From: Chrysogorgia sp. JL179-B06
Lineage: Eukaryota; Cnidaria; Anthozoa; Scleralcyonacea; Chrysogorgiidae
Assembly: GCA_035772405.1 (NCBI GenBank)
Contig: JAYKKM010000012.1
Coordinates: 1 to 64,000, forward strand
Length of the DNA: 64,000 nucleotides
Direction: 5' to 3'
Below, piece by piece: positions 13,755 through 26,330 of this stretch. Position numbers and translations under genes: made by a program. Each line of letters starts with the position of its first letter. Within the stretch, counting starts at the first letter, position 1. The notes under the pieces are model-generated. The model was not told the DNA's origin and ran no database searches. It was given only the letters and a program-made list of their open reading frames with translations.

Positions 13755-13934
13755 AATATTACCTTGATAAAGGAGAAAGACCCCGAAACGTTGGTCTGCA
13801 ATACATTTTTAAAGTTAAGTGTTTTATTTATTTATTTATTTTTAATTTTTAATTTATTTTTATTTATTTTTTTATTTATTTATTTTTTATTTTTTATTTT
13901 TTTTAATTTTTTATATATATATATATATATATAT
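13755..13934 (+). repeat. possible PLE 3' remnant and T-rich/TA tract
   Basis: CTTGATAAAGGAGAAAG followed by ACCCCGAAACGTTGG resembles decayed hammerhead-type sequence found near PLE ends (CTGATGA, then GAAAC), here with changed core bases. A TTTA/TTTT-rich tract and a short TA array follow, up to the left terminus of the Academ-like element. The PLE reading is inference from the core pattern only. Confidence 0.35.
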
Positions 13935-13988
13935 CAGGCGGTAGTCGCACTACGACCGTAATGCATTATTTTTTTGGTTTTCTTCAAG

Positions 13989-15827
13989 ATGGCGGATTCG
14001 GAACAGAAAGACAGGTAAGTTTCGAATTGATTTTCTATTTATATTCAGAGTTTTTACTTTGGAATTCTGACTTAAAAGAAAGCTACACATCAGATCTTTA
14101 TCTCTTCGTACTTTTTAAATCGATAACGTTTGGAATTCTATCAAAAATATCATGTCATTTCAAACCCTTGTATTTTGCCCGATTTCAAAGGTTTATTTTA
14201 TATTTGCGTATAGCAGGTTAACTGTGCATGAACCAGGTTCAAGTTTGCACTTTATGTGATCTACGATAATTATTTGTGTCCTTTATATGGTAGCGCCCCC
14301 TAGCGCCCCTTGAATTTGTACCTTTTGGGGACATTCATTTCATGCTATTTTCTGTGCTGATTTTAATAGGTCTTCTTGCGAAGATCTGTCAAGTTCTACT
14401 GCCATGTTGGGAAAGCGGTCATGCATTCCAGAGGGGAATACGCCTGGGAAAAAGAAGACAAAGATGAAGAGAAATGGGAAAGGCAACACAGTGAAAAAGT
14501 CATTGTTTGATAATAACATGAATCAGGGGGATGGCCAAAAATGTGTCAATGGCAATTATAATTGGGTGACTGCAGAATTGGCTACATTGGTTCAGCACAT
14601 ATGCTTGTATTGGGATGGTGCACACACCGATAAATGGCCGAAAACAAAAAACATGAAGTTTTGGAATGAATGTGCAATATCTGTTAATAAAATGTGTATT
14701 GCTTCTCGAACAGGTTGGTTATTTCCATCTCCAGTTGTATATAATTTCATAAATTTATTGTTGTAGCTTGTATTTTGCAGTCTGTATAGATGGTATATTG
14801 CAGGTTTCTGTACAGTTAACAGTGGAAAAGATTATCACTCTTTGGGGTTTTTGTTCAAAAGAAATTAATGTTGAAGGTTTTTGGAGTTTGCAATTTCCAG
14901 CAAAAATCATTAACATATTTAGACATTAATATAGGCTGGAGCAGTTGCAAAAAAGTGCAACCATCGGCCATCGCCCTTCTGACAACAGGTGCCCAATGTG
15001 TGTTCTATAACAAGTATGGAATTTTCAATGGGTTCTATAAAATATATGCAACAATATAATATTGTTTCAATTGGTATCTTTACACCAGAGGTTTCATACG
15101 TAAATACGAAGTTGGTAACAAACTTGCAGAACTTCAAACCTCCTGTGTAAAGTCAGTTGAAAATGACAGTAATAGGGAGGGGGAGTTGAACTTGCTTGTT
15201 GTTCAATCAGTACTTAATGAATTTAATTACTTTTGTAGGCTCATCATGTAGGAGTAAAATCTCAAAATTTTTGGTTAAAGAGTTTGCAACATTGTCTGAT
15301 GCAGAGGAATTCTATAATATTGACTATGTTACAGTGTAACCAATTCCAAAGAATTTGTTTCCAATTCAACCCCATCAAAGCAGACCACCAGTGAAATAAA
15401 TGAATGTTTATCACCGATTTTTAGCTGTTCACCCCAGAAAGCAACTAAGGTATCCTTGGGAGATACAATTCAAAACTTCATCTCTTCTTTTCAAAATACA
15501 ATGTCAGAACGTCTTCAAAAGCAATTATTACAACATTTGTTTAAACATTTGGTTGTCAGCTCTGGTCGGAATTCGTTTTATTCATTTGTGCAACATGATT
15601 TTCTTGACACAAGTCTTTCAGCAATGAGAGTGTTGTTCGACGAAGGCAAGCATAACCTTGTTTACCATATCTCCAAGTGTTTCAATCGTGAGCATGAAAA
15701 AGCAGAAACCCGAATGCCAATTGACAGGATGCCCTTTGGTTTAATCGATTATAATGTTCGGTTTTTTTCAGCATCATCATCACAGAAACAAAGCAATGCA
15801 CATGTCAGTGAACTTATGAGCATTTAG
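13989..15827 (+). pseudogene. SANT/Myb-like DNA-binding protein of the Academ-like element
   Basis: Three exons are supported by splice signals and matching phases: 13989-14014 (starts ATGGCGGATTC, donor CAG|GTAAGT), 14370-14713 (acceptor TTTTAATAG, donor ACAG|GTTGG), and 15239 onward (acceptor TTTTGTAG). Exon 2 has a basic N-terminus (GKKKTKMKRNGKG) and then NWVTAELATLVQ and DKWPKTKNMKFWNECA, the spaced Trp/aromatic pattern of a Myb/SANT-like or MADF-type domain, so it probably binds transposon ends. Exon 3 meets a TAA at 15337; a one-base shift reopens the frame to TAG at 15825-15827, giving a second part with IDRMPFGLIDYNVRFF that I cannot place. Its last codons run antisense to the nuclease's fifth exon. 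Non-functional as it stands because of the frameshift. Confidence 0.6.
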
Positions 15828-17673
15828 GTTTAAATGTTTCAAGACTTTTTCCAGCTCCACAAAGTCACCTGTCCCATTTGTTTGTTGCTTAAACAGCACC
15901 TGAAATATCATAATAGATAATTTATACTTGCTTACGTAGAAAATACAAGCTTGAAAAGGTCTATTATTCATGTGCAAAAAAATTAAGTTTCATGGTCACA
16001 GCTTTGTTGCATAGGTAATGATTACTTTAATTTGAAAGCTTTACTGAACAGTTTGAGGGTTTTCCCCAGCACTGTCAAAACTAACTGTATTCTATATATA
16101 CCTTTTTACACTGATATGCAAGCAAATCTGAGTCTTCAGACACAGCAAAATCAGCATATCCTTTATTTACAAGGAAGGTAATCTGGGCATCTGCTTCATA
16201 TGGTGCCATTATATAGGGAATGTCTCTTTCACAGCAAATCTAAATGTCAAAATGGACTAAGTAAATCTGTTTCAAAACAAATCCTTGTTAAACTCATTAG
16301 CTGGCATTGACAGTTATGGGTTAATAAAACTATCTATCAGTGTCTATTGGCCAGATGCACCTACAATGCAGGCCCTACATTAGTATAATTTTAATCTGTC
16401 TAATGCCAGATTATTTTACTCTGTCTAATGCATGTTTCATTGTCTTTCCCCTCCTTGGGGACCCCAGGTAATAGTGGGGCCTATGCAAAAACTTATTTAT
16501 AATGCCACACTATTTCCCCACCCCACAGGCTATATTATTTTGCAAAGTCCCCACCCCCATACCTGGTTGTCTGCATGGTCATATATAAAAAAACAATAGA
16601 AAACAATGACTTATTTGTAAAGTCCCTTCATTTCCCCGAGATGTCGGGGCAATGCGCATAGACCCCACATACATTTTCCCCGCATCTTGGGTAAAAATTA
16701 CATCCAAAGTCCCTACAAAGCCATCAAATTGCCCCACCACAGCCCGGAGTCCCCAGGGTGGGGAAAGCTGATAACACGCACATAATACCAGACGATTTTA
16801 TTCGTCAGTTGAGGAGTATTGCCATTGATGAGTTAAAATATCTATTTTGCTATAGACATGCAGCTAGTACATATTCTTGACTTGCCAACATAACCAATCC
16901 CTTACAGACAATTAATTTGGGGACCAACATGGCCGCCATTCTATACAAGATAATGACATTCTTTTGTTGAAATGGGGAACAAGTCAATAATAAGAACAAG
17001 TCAATAATAAACAAATATGACTTACATTTACCAACTTTCTTACTAATTCATTACTAATTTCGGCAGTTCTTGCCAAGGCTTTCTTCGCAGCAATTTCATC
17101 GCCTAGTGTTGTGAAATAGGTGGCATTTTCACGATCTTTGCTCCTCTGTCTATACAAATACGTCCAAAAATATTTAGGCACATTTTCTCCAAGAAGTGAA
17201 GAGCTCATATTTTATCTACAAGTATAATTTAAGCAGTGTAAATGGTATGAGTTATTCTTGCCTGGTACGCTTTTCGTTTTCTCTTTGCTTGGCGGGGAGA
17301 GGCAAGCCATCAAATACAATGTATGGCTCCACGTCGTTTGCCATCAAGACTCTCAGGAAAGACATATATCAATTACCCTTACAAAATACAAATTTGCACA
17401 ATAATTACAATAACAATACAGTTGTAAGCTGGCAGATTGCTCACATAAATTTACAAATTTGGCGACTGAATATTAAATGCAGAAATTAAAATATATTTAT
17501 GAAATATTAAATAATACAAACCTGCGATCATCGCCAAACTCCTTGAAGCTTACAGCCAACGCTTTGTGAAGCCAACACGACACATCGACTGCACAAACCT
17601 GGCCAGCAAAGTCTTTTATATTTACCCTTGTCGTTTCTTCTTTTACAAACGGCAAAAGAGTTTTTATTCCCAT
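15780..17673 (-). CDS. EXO1/XPG-like 5' nuclease of the Academ-like element, C-terminally truncated
   Basis: Five exons on the minus strand: 17673-17522 (ATG, MGIKTLLPFVKEET, then AVDVSCWLHKAL), about 17355-17262 (PYIVFDGLPLPAKQRENEKR), 17149-17026, 16239-16102 (MAPYEADAQITFLV, SEDSDLLAYQCKK) and 15899-15780 (VLFKQQTNG to KFTDMC). These follow EXO1 in order: N-terminal MGI-x-x-LLPF-x-KE and AVD, the FDG loop, and the XPG-I core with the acidic E-A-D and D-S-D-L residues, all present. Phases agree across introns 3 and 4. Intron 2 uses a GC donor (CAG|GCAAGA); the exon 2 acceptor is unclear. The protein stops right after the residues equivalent to EXO1 YMCIL, so the helix-hairpin-helix and C-terminal regions are gone. 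Expected role: flap or end processing during transposition. Confidence 0.8.
16443..16768. mobile_element. MITE-like element with CCCC/GGGG-rich inverted ends
   Basis: The left end CTTTCCCCTCCTTGGGGAC matches the inverted right end CTTTCCCCACCCTGGGGAC. The interior is rich in CCCC and GGGG words. It lies in intron 3 of the nuclease gene, between exons 4 and 3. A target duplication is not visible. Confidence 0.55.
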
Positions 17674-17845
17674 TGTTTCGACTATTAAACAGATATAAAC
17701 CTTTCTCCTCGGCGGTCAGAGGCTACTCAGAGCGCAACTGAGCGAATTTTTTAAACCTTTGACCTTTCACCTCGGCAGTCAGAGCCACAACTGAGCGAAT
17801 TTTTTATTTGCGCATGATGCATTGCGGTCGTAGTGCGACCACCGC

Positions 17846-18517
<672 letters not shown>

Positions 18518-18529
18518 TGTAAATTCAAA

Positions 18530-18815
18530 AGAGTCGTTTTGACCCCAAGGAGTCATTTCAGCACCTTTACTCGAAGGGTCATTTTGACCCTTCAAGGAGT
18601 GGTTTTGACTATAAGGGTTGTTTTGACCCCAACATGGACTCCATGAACTCTTTCTAGGAGTCATAGGACTCCTGGAGGAGTCGATGGACTCTTTGTTAGA
18701 GTCATAGCACTCTTTGTTGGAGTCACAGCACTCTTTGTTGGAGTCCGATGACTCTTTGTTAGAGTCATAGCACTCTTTGTTGGAGTTATTATGCTCTTTC
18801 TTGGAGTCATTGTAT
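18530..18815 (+). repeat. left subterminal array of GAGTC words
   Basis: About six copies of a roughly 24-bp unit built on GAGTCATAGCACTCTTTGTT, preceded by blocks such as GACCCCAAGGAGTCATTT. In CACTA-type elements subterminal repeats are transposase binding sites; I infer that role here. Confidence 0.7.
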
Positions 18816-19879
18816 AGTTTTTCTTTATTTGTGGATAAGTTGAGTTAAAAATTGGTAATTAAATATATAAAATTATTCTATTCAAAAATATTTGAATAAT
18901 TATGAACTATTCTGTATTCTGTTTTAGTAATGCATGAAAAACAACTGAATAGCTGATTTCACTAATATCATAAATGAAATTGAATGCATCATTGTCTTTA
19001 TATATAGTTGTCTACACACCAAATCTGTCTAACATTACACCAATCTGGTCTAAAATAATACTGAAATCCTCAGACTCCGCCAAGCTGACAACTTTGTTAA
19101 AATCTCTCTGAACATGGTATCAAAATGCCGACCGTACTTTATCCCTAACATAGCACGTGATCAGAGTGACACGTGATGTTATGGCGCAATATTTCGTATT
19201 CGTCGCTTCGCGATTTTACATGTTCTGCGTGCGAAGAGAAGCTCGTATCTTTATAACTTTATTTGACGTATGAAACCTACCTAGAAGCGAGATGAAATAC
19301 ATATTGATCCACTGGACTCCTACCAACTAGACGACTATCCTTGCTAAAGATTTTGTTCGCGATTATGCTCGTTAATCCGAAGAAAGATGGCATGCAGTTG
19401 ATCACTGTTGTTTTCACATGAAAGCAGTTGTCAAACGGTCAAACCGCCTAAAGGTGGCTGGAAAGCGTATCTGGGGCGCGTGATTGCTTGCGACTGGTGA
19501 GTTGTATATAATTTGTTAATGACTTTGGTGATAATCTACTGCTCTCTTAAGTCTTATTGTTTAATAATACTTAAATCTGTGTTTCATAATTGCGAATCAC
19601 CATTAATTTTGGACGCCATTGACATTATTCGTCGAGTGAGTCGCTGTTGAAACATTTATATTGATCAGCTTTCGTCAATTGCTCATAAAAGACCTTTGAA
19701 AGTTTGCTGAAAAAGGTCTTATGAACCAGTTAAGCCCCTGAAGCTGAAGGAAAATGCACCAATATTACTGTACTAGAACTGTTTATTATATTAAATCTTG
19801 CTCTTCATCAAAGCAATTAAACTGATTTAATTCTAAGAGAAACTGGTTGCTGGTTGGCACTTAGTTATGACAATGTTGA

Positions 19880-20190
19880 AGTTATAGTGAAGGAAAACTT
19901 TGAGTGTGAAGATGCAACTGAGATGGGTTGTGAAAAATATAACTTCAAGGCCTAACAACAGCTCTTGGGATTATGCAGTCCTATGACAGGAGCTTGGCAA
20001 CAAGTTCAGTATTATATGATGGTGGTATTATGCCATTATGAAGTGAATGGATATTTTACTGAGAATATTTGGCATTTACACTACATGTACATTAATTGGA
20101 TGGACATATTAAAGTTATAGTGAAGGAAAATTGTAAGTGTGATAAACCGACTGGAACCAGTTTAGAAAAATGCAACTACAAGACTAGCCT
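19880..20190 (+). repeat. two SINE-body fragments
   Basis: AGTTATAGTGAAGGAAAA followed by a GTTGTGAAAAATATAACTTC-type block occurs at about 19881-19950 and again at about 20112-20185. The same body occurs at 26200-26330, 42255-42388 and 47943-48040; at 42255-42388 it is attached to a tRNA-like head. Confidence 0.6.
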
Positions 20191-20254
20191 GTGTCACACC
20201 CCTGACTCGTCTTGGTACGAGTAAGTACGAGTACATACTAACTAGGCTTCCTTA

Positions 20255-20470
20255 TGGCCCTTCTACACGATACAATTCATCGTATACGATTGTCATTCTG
20301 GCATACATTGTTGTATACGATTGTCGTACTGGCGTATGCAATTGTTTGCACAGAACATAATTCTTGTTTCTGATTCGATGGTGAATGTTGACATGCAGCG
20401 TGTACAGTTTGATCACATACACCAAGATGACAATCGTATACGACAAATCGTACCGTGTACAGATGGTCCT
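20255..20470. mobile_element. PIF/Harbinger-type MITE, 216 bp
   Basis: Inverted ends TGGCCCTTCTACACGATAC and (inverted) AGGACCATCTGTACACGGTAC, with a longer inner match around CGTATACGATTGTCAT. TTA lies on both sides (20252-20254 and 20471-20473), the 3-bp duplication of this superfamily. No coding. Confidence 0.7.
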
Positions 20471-20633
20471 TTAAGTACTTTAGTCTAATATAGTTATGCA
20501 TTCATGTTTAAAACCATCAGGAGCCACCTTAATTGAGTGTAAATGCCAAATATTCTCAGTAATAAACCCATTCACTTCATTCGTGGCATTTCCTCCATGG
20601 TCGTACAGGTATATACTGAACTTGTAGCCAAGC

Positions 20634-20706
20634 TCCCATAGTTCAGTCGGTTAGTGTGCTGGTGTACTGTATATTGCCAGGGTCGCAGGGTTCAATTCCC
20701 AGTATT
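20634..20706 (+). mobile_element. tRNA-derived SINE head
   Basis: ATAGTTCAGTCGGTTAGTGTG is a good RNA polymerase III A box and GGGTTCAATTCCC a good B box, about 35 bp apart. The acceptor stem does not close, so this is not a working tRNA gene. Confidence 0.65.
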
Positions 20707-21964
20707 ATCTAGTTTGAATTAGTTGAGGAAATATTGAAATAATATGTATTTCCCCCTGTAGAGAGTGAGATTTTACATTATATCTGTCAAGTTTTTTCAT
20801 GGCATATTGAAGTGATATGTAGTTTCTTGTGACCGACACAATGTGCTATTTGCACATAGAAATCTATTACTGTAATTCATGAAGACTTCCAATTTATTGT
20901 CAGCCTTATTTGGAAATATATTCTGTCCCAGTTATCAGTCACAGGGAAAAGCAAGGAAGGCCATCCTGCTCTGGACTGTGTGAAGGTCAAACTAATAATT
21001 GGTCAGAAATTGGCTATACGGTAATTAAAAAAATTGAAATTGGTTATAATTACATTACAGCAAAAGATTGATTCACTAAGCAGAAAATGCAATCAGATTA
21101 TAATAAATATTAGTGCCCACCCAAAACATGGATAAAAGCCAGGATATACAGTAATGTATGAAAAAATGTACGAAAGGGATTCTCAATTAATGCTCAGAGT
21201 GCCGATAACTTACTTTAGGACTTTCCTTGGAAAAAATATGTGTTGTTATACATGTGTTTAAATTTTAACAATAAGAGACCTATTATGCCTCTCTCAAAAA
21301 GTCCCCTCAAGTCTTTAATAATACCAGGTTTTTGTTGTAATCTAAATTTAGTAACACCAAAGCCATTGGATAATTATCATTCAATGGCATCAAGACAACA
21401 AACTTAAACTAGTGGTCTGTCGCCAATGCTAATTGGCTATGCTACTATAGGTCTATTTGTGATAGACCACTTATAGTGATTAAGCACCAGTTTTGAAAAT
21501 CAAAACAATCCAGAAACGTTGCAGTTTGTCTTTATTTTCATATGTCTTTATTTTTTTGTTTTTTAAGTTTGACTGACTAGTTTGTTGATACAAAAACAAT
21601 TAACTTGTGATGAGCGTTAGACAACTTGGCTTGCATAGAACACTTGTGCCTTGTTGTCTAATTGTTAAATTGACTGGTACCGTATGTACAGTATATCTGC
21701 CTAATTTATCACTATGGTTCTGGATTATAGGTCAATGTTATAGGTCAAGTGAGGGGTTGATTCTGCATTCTCATCTCTATTACTTCTCTTTCATTATTTC
21801 CTTTGAAATAAAAAGTAATTAACAAAAGCAAGTATTTAGAGCTACAGTACTGTACCTCTTCACTTGAATTTTTTAAAAATACCTCTAGAAATATCTCTTT
21901 TATACCTGTAGGACTATATCCCTCTTATTAATATTTTAAAATTTATATATTTATTTATTTTCAG

Positions 21965-22043
21965 CTCATGTCCTGAAGCACAGAAGCATGAGGCAACAAT
22001 GGCATTATGGCACAAACATGGAGAAATGAAAGGCGTGCAATTG
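21965..22043 (+). other. candidate internal exon, unknown protein
   Basis: A 79-nt open stretch (reading CPEAQKHEATMALWHKH) lies between a strong acceptor (TTATTTATTTTCAG) and a donor-like TTG|GTAGGAAG. It lies inside the 5.4 kb CMC-type element, so it may be a remnant of its gene or a captured exon. No family recognised. Confidence 0.35.
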
Positions 22044-22149
22044 GTAGGAAGATAAAGGATGAAAACAGTTAGAACATTTTATTGAAACAAAACATTGATA
22101 ATATAACTGAAAATTTCATGTTTTTATAATGTTAATTGAATTTTTAGTG

Positions 22150-22305
22150 AAAATTGACACTACGTTTAGTTATTTCTTGCAAAACTCTTCCAAAGTCTTT
22201 GACACATTGACTCATGCCTTCATTAGATCTATAATTCCTCTGATGAATTACGACAGAGTAACTAGGTCCACAGCTTAGCAGGAAATAAATAAACGTAGTG
22301 TTTCA
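22150..22305. mobile_element. small inverted-repeat element (MITE-like)
   Basis: ACACTACGTTTAGTTATTTC at the left is repeated inverted at the right as ACACTACGTTTATTTATTTC, about 150 bp end to end. No coding. Confidence 0.55.
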
Positions 22306-23214
22306 ACCGAATATCGTTACTTAGTTTTAAATGGGCTTTTAGTGAAATATGTGTGAGTTCCTAAAACAAGATGTTAATCTGGGCCAGTTGTTTGAATGTC
22401 CATTAATTGGGCATGATAATATCATGTTTACCTTGATTAGGACCCAGGGTTCGAATTAGTTGAGTAAAAACGATGTGCATTCATGCCCCCCCCCATTCTA
22501 GGCTATTTCTAGGCTAGGCATGAGATACTTTTGGTTGCCATTGCTACCTGTTGGTTTAAGAGATTGGAAAGTTTTATATAAAATCACTAAAATGCGCGAC
22601 AAAGATCAAATTTCGGCCACCATTTTGTGCGGGCAACTCCTGGAAATTGCGCGGGCCTGTGCGGGAAAGTGACTCGTTCCCAGGGCACTTTAGAGCAAAC
22701 ACACAAAATATGGCGTCAATCGATTTGGCTTTTCTTTACAATTTTAATAGCAATTTTTGCGTGGCTGCGGGAAATACACACAATTTTTCAACCTTTGGGA
22801 AATAGGACTGTTAACTTAACTTATAGTTTGTCAGAACTATTTGTTTGTGTTCAATACTGAGATTATTTGTTTTCTGCACATCGTTTTGAAAAGTGATGTG
22901 CGACTTTTACTATTTGGGCCAAAACGATGTACAAATTGCACATTGCACACCGTTAATTCGAACCCTGTTAGGACCGATAATGTACTATTGAGAAATATGT
23001 TTAAGTAGATTTTAAAACCTACCAGTACAGTATGTTGTTGGCATATTTAGTTAATAAATTATTGAAAATATTGACATATTTAGTTAATAAACTATTTTAC
23101 ACAATCTCTATTTTTGTTTCTGTGTATACAGTATGCAATATGGATGTATCATTCAAATTACAGGAATCCTTCAAATAACATTGTTAATTTGCACAACTTA
23201 TTATAGAGTAGAAT

Positions 23215-23925
23215 GAACTTCATAAAGGGTACCAATGACTCTTCAAAGGAGTAGAAATGACCCAAAAAAGTGTAAAATTGACTCCTTAAAAGGTGTCGTC
23301 TGACCCTACATAAGTGTAGAAATGACCAAAAAGAAGGGTCAAAATGACTCCTTCGAAGGTGTCGTCTGACCCTACATAAGAGTAAAAATGACCCAAAAGA
23401 AGAGTTAAAATGACTCCTTTAAAGGTGTCGTCTGACCCTACATAAGAGTAGAAATGACTCCTTCAAAGGTGTCAAAATGACTCCATCAAAGATGTCGTCT
23501 GACCCTACATAAGAGTAAAAATGACCCAAAGGAAGAGTTAAAATGACTCCTTTAAAGGTGTCGTCTGACCCTACATAAGAGTAGAAATGACTCCTTCAAA
23601 GGTGTCAAAATGACTCCTTCAAATGTGTCGTCTGACCCTACATAAGAGTAAAAATGACCCAAAGGAAGAGTTAAAATGACTCCTTTAAAGGTGTCGTCTG
23701 ACCCTACATAAGAGTAGAAATGACTCCTTCAAAGGTGTCAAAATGACTCCTTCGAAGGTGTCAAAATGACTCCTTCGAAGGTGTCAAAATGACTCTTGTA
23801 AAGGGTAGAAATGACTCTTTAAAGGAGTAGGCCAAAAGGAGTCAAAATGACTCCTTCGTGGTGTCGTCCTGGGGTCAAAAAAATGACTCCTTCAAAGGAG
23901 TCAAAATGACTCTTTTGAATTTACA
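23215..23925 (+). repeat. right subterminal array of GACTCC words
   Basis: About 700 bp of degenerate 20-30 bp units such as ATGACTCCTTCAAAGGTGTC and CGTCTGACCCTACATAAGAG, including higher-order blocks of about 120 bp. It ends in the element's TIR. The unit differs from that at the left end but shares the GACTC/GAGTC core. Confidence 0.75.
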
Positions 23926-24320
<395 letters not shown>

Positions 24321-24496
24321 AATACGTTGATGTTAGTTAGTCGTCTGATGATTGCCTCAGGCATGAAACACAGTGTTACGGCATCTGTAAAAGTTTAGAT
24401 GTTACATATACTTTATAACTAGCTCTATACAAATTTTGTATCGAGCACTCTAACTTATTGGGATATTGTCCATGTTTTGGTTTATTCCTAATATTA
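24321..24496 (+). repeat. 5' pseudo-LTR of the PLE
   Basis: Matches 37627-37800 in the same orientation over about 175 bp with scattered substitutions (AATACGTTGATGTTAGTTAG through TTCCTAAT). PLEs carry such direct terminal repeats from tandem integration. Beyond the shared part it runs on to TTGAGCACTCTACATTTCCC and then the start codon at 24548. Confidence 0.8.
24325..24388 (+). ncRNA. hammerhead ribozyme, 5' pseudo-LTR
   Basis: Core CTGATGA at 24345-24351 and GAAAC at 24365-24369. Stem II is TGCC/GGCA with a TCA loop and a U-U next to the core. Stem III is the self-complementary ACAC/GTGT, giving predicted cleavage after GTT at 24377. Stem I pairs CGT/ACG and, past an internal loop, GATG/CATC. 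Minimal stem III is typical of PLE hammerheads, thought to act as dimers. Activity is not shown. Confidence 0.7.
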
Positions 24497-24547
24497 TTCG
24501 CTCTTTTTTTGTTGAGCACTCTACATTTCCCGAAAGATAAATCTAAA

Positions 24548-24895
24548 ATGGAACAGCGGACATTCAACTACTCACTGAAAAATATACCTATACCATCGGA
24601 AAAACTATACAAGAAGCGCCTGATCGAGAACGTAGAAGACGTAACTAAACGAATGAGATGGAAAGCCCACTTTTTTGAGAAGGAAGAAAACAACAACGAT
24701 AACGAACAGCAACAGAAGTTTGGTTTTAAGTCAAGAAGATGCCCTCCACAAGTTAACGAAATGGAAAACTTTGAGCACGACTTGGTAGAAATGACAAGGA
24801 ATATCAAATTTCGACAAGTATACAACCAATTCCAAAGTAAATTGAAAGAAGATATCAAATCAATTAGAAACTCCACCAAAGCCTTCGTCCCTGCA
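24548..24895 (+). pseudogene. PLE protein, N-terminal block
   Basis: ATG at 24548 (MEQRTFNYSLKNIPIP) opens about 116 codons rich in Lys/Glu/Asn, including a VEDVTKRMRWKAHFFEKEE stretch, as in the region before the RT of PLEs. The frame runs into the insertion at 24896 and ends in an unrelated stop at 24935. The codons resume at 28934 (starting DKTRNMYEMDKA). Confidence 0.75.
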
Positions 24896-24955
24896 CGTTT
24901 GCAGCAAATAGCGTGGGCGCGAGGACCACGCGAGTAACACGACTTGATCGGCGTA

Positions 24956-25076
24956 ATGGCGGTCAGAAGGAGTGAACGAAATGCGAAGCGACAAAGCTGC
25001 GACATGACAACGAATCAGATATTCAGAATGCTTTTCCTCTTCGATACGCATGAGCGAAGCATTTTACAGCTGAAAG
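24956..25076 (+). other. candidate first coding exon, unknown protein
   Basis: ATGGCGGTCAGAAGGAGTGA opens 40 codons (MAVRRSERNAKRQSC, later IFRMLFLFDTHERS) that end at a near-perfect donor, AAAG|GTAAGT, at 25077. It lies 60 bp inside the left edge of the 4.0 kb insertion, where a transposon gene would start. No family recognised and no second exon found. Confidence 0.4.
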
Positions 25077-26033
25077 GTAAGTTATCTTGTTCTTCCGTGG
25101 TAGATACAATAATGTTCTCATTTTAACAAATTATTACAGTCTTCATCAATCATATACTGTATATATTTTAATAATATTTTGACTGTATACTGTAAGACCC
25201 TGCTGACCGTCATGGAAGTGATCTGTGATGTAGTGACGAAACTGTTGAACTGACTATAAAAGCAGATTACAGCAGAATGGACTCGTGCCTTTTACCAGTG
25301 GCAGTACATATGCCATATGGGATAATAGGCATATTATCTGATACAAGCAGTTGTGTACAGTGATAGTTAGTTCTTTGCTTTGAATGCTTTTGTTTAACAA
25401 CTGATAAAAGGGTTATTTAAAAGCTAGATTGTATTTTGTGACAAATGAAATAGTATCCAGTATGTTATGAACAAGTACATGTATCAAATATTTGATGCTT
25501 GGCAGTTGGCATGGTGGTTCCTGTTAGGCCAAGTAAAAATATATAGTAGTTTATCGTCCTAACTTTGAAAAAAAGGAGAATGCGGGCGCTTTTCTTTTTT
25601 TTCTTTTTTTTTTAAGATGGCTTCTCCGAAATGGCCATCACCTACCAAAACCTATTTTTAACACATATTAAATCTATTTGACGTGGTATTACAAGCACAA
25701 ACAAGAATTGGATGGATTTCTCTACAACTGTTTCGATACAAGATTGCGCCAAAACAAATTGTGGCGTGTAAAACCAGAAATGAACCGAAAAGTCCCGAAA
25801 GTTGCCGAAAGGTAACGGAAGATACCGAAATGCACGAAAATGGCCGAAAGGTTGCTCAAAAGGCCCCAAAAACAAGACAGATTTTCGATGTAAATAAAAT
25901 AAAAAATAAAATAAAATTTGATGCGGCCGGAAAAAAGGATGCGGGCGGGGACGATAAACTACTTTATTTTTTTACTTGGCCTTATAAGCATGTATAATTA
26001 AGTTTTGGTTACACCATGATATGTAAAGATATT

Positions 26034-26195
26034 TAATTTACTGAGCTTTCGTCCCTGAAGCTTGGAACTTCATCCGAGCAATATTGTAAAGAATTGTTGT
26101 AAAGGTTTCTCACTATCGACTTGTTTACATCCAATAATGTAAACTCAATATTGCTCTGATGAAGTCCCAAGTTTCAGGGACCGAAGCTCAGTCTA
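26034..26195. repeat. inverted pair of hammerhead-like PLE remnants
   Basis: CTGATGAAGTCCCAAG then TTTCAGGGACCGAAGCTCAG on the plus strand (about 26153-26190) mirrors a minus-strand copy at about 26040-26078. Both have an additional A after CTGATGA, and one has GAAG for GAAA, so the core is degenerate. Similar sequence occurs at PLE ends. Confidence 0.5.
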
Positions 26196-26199
26196 ATAA

Positions 26200-26330
26200 T
26201 CATGTGAAAGGAAAATTATGACTGATAAATTTATATTTTAAGAACCATCGTTGGACCTGTTGTGAAAAATGTAACTTACATAGAGGCTTTCAGACTAGGA
26301 GTTCAATCTGCAACGCTTCGTATAGTTGTG
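26200..26330 (-). repeat. SINE-body remnant
   Basis: TGTGAAAGGAAAATTATG, then CCTGTTGTGAAAAATGTAAC and GAGTTCAATCTGCAACG repeat the order of the SINE at 42255-42388, in the same orientation on this strand (element reads on the minus strand). Confidence 0.5.

Noticed and set aside
22195..22260. Hammerhead candidate at CTCTGATGAATTACG
   Set aside because: CTGATGA is present, but no GAAA follows at a suitable distance and no stem II forms.
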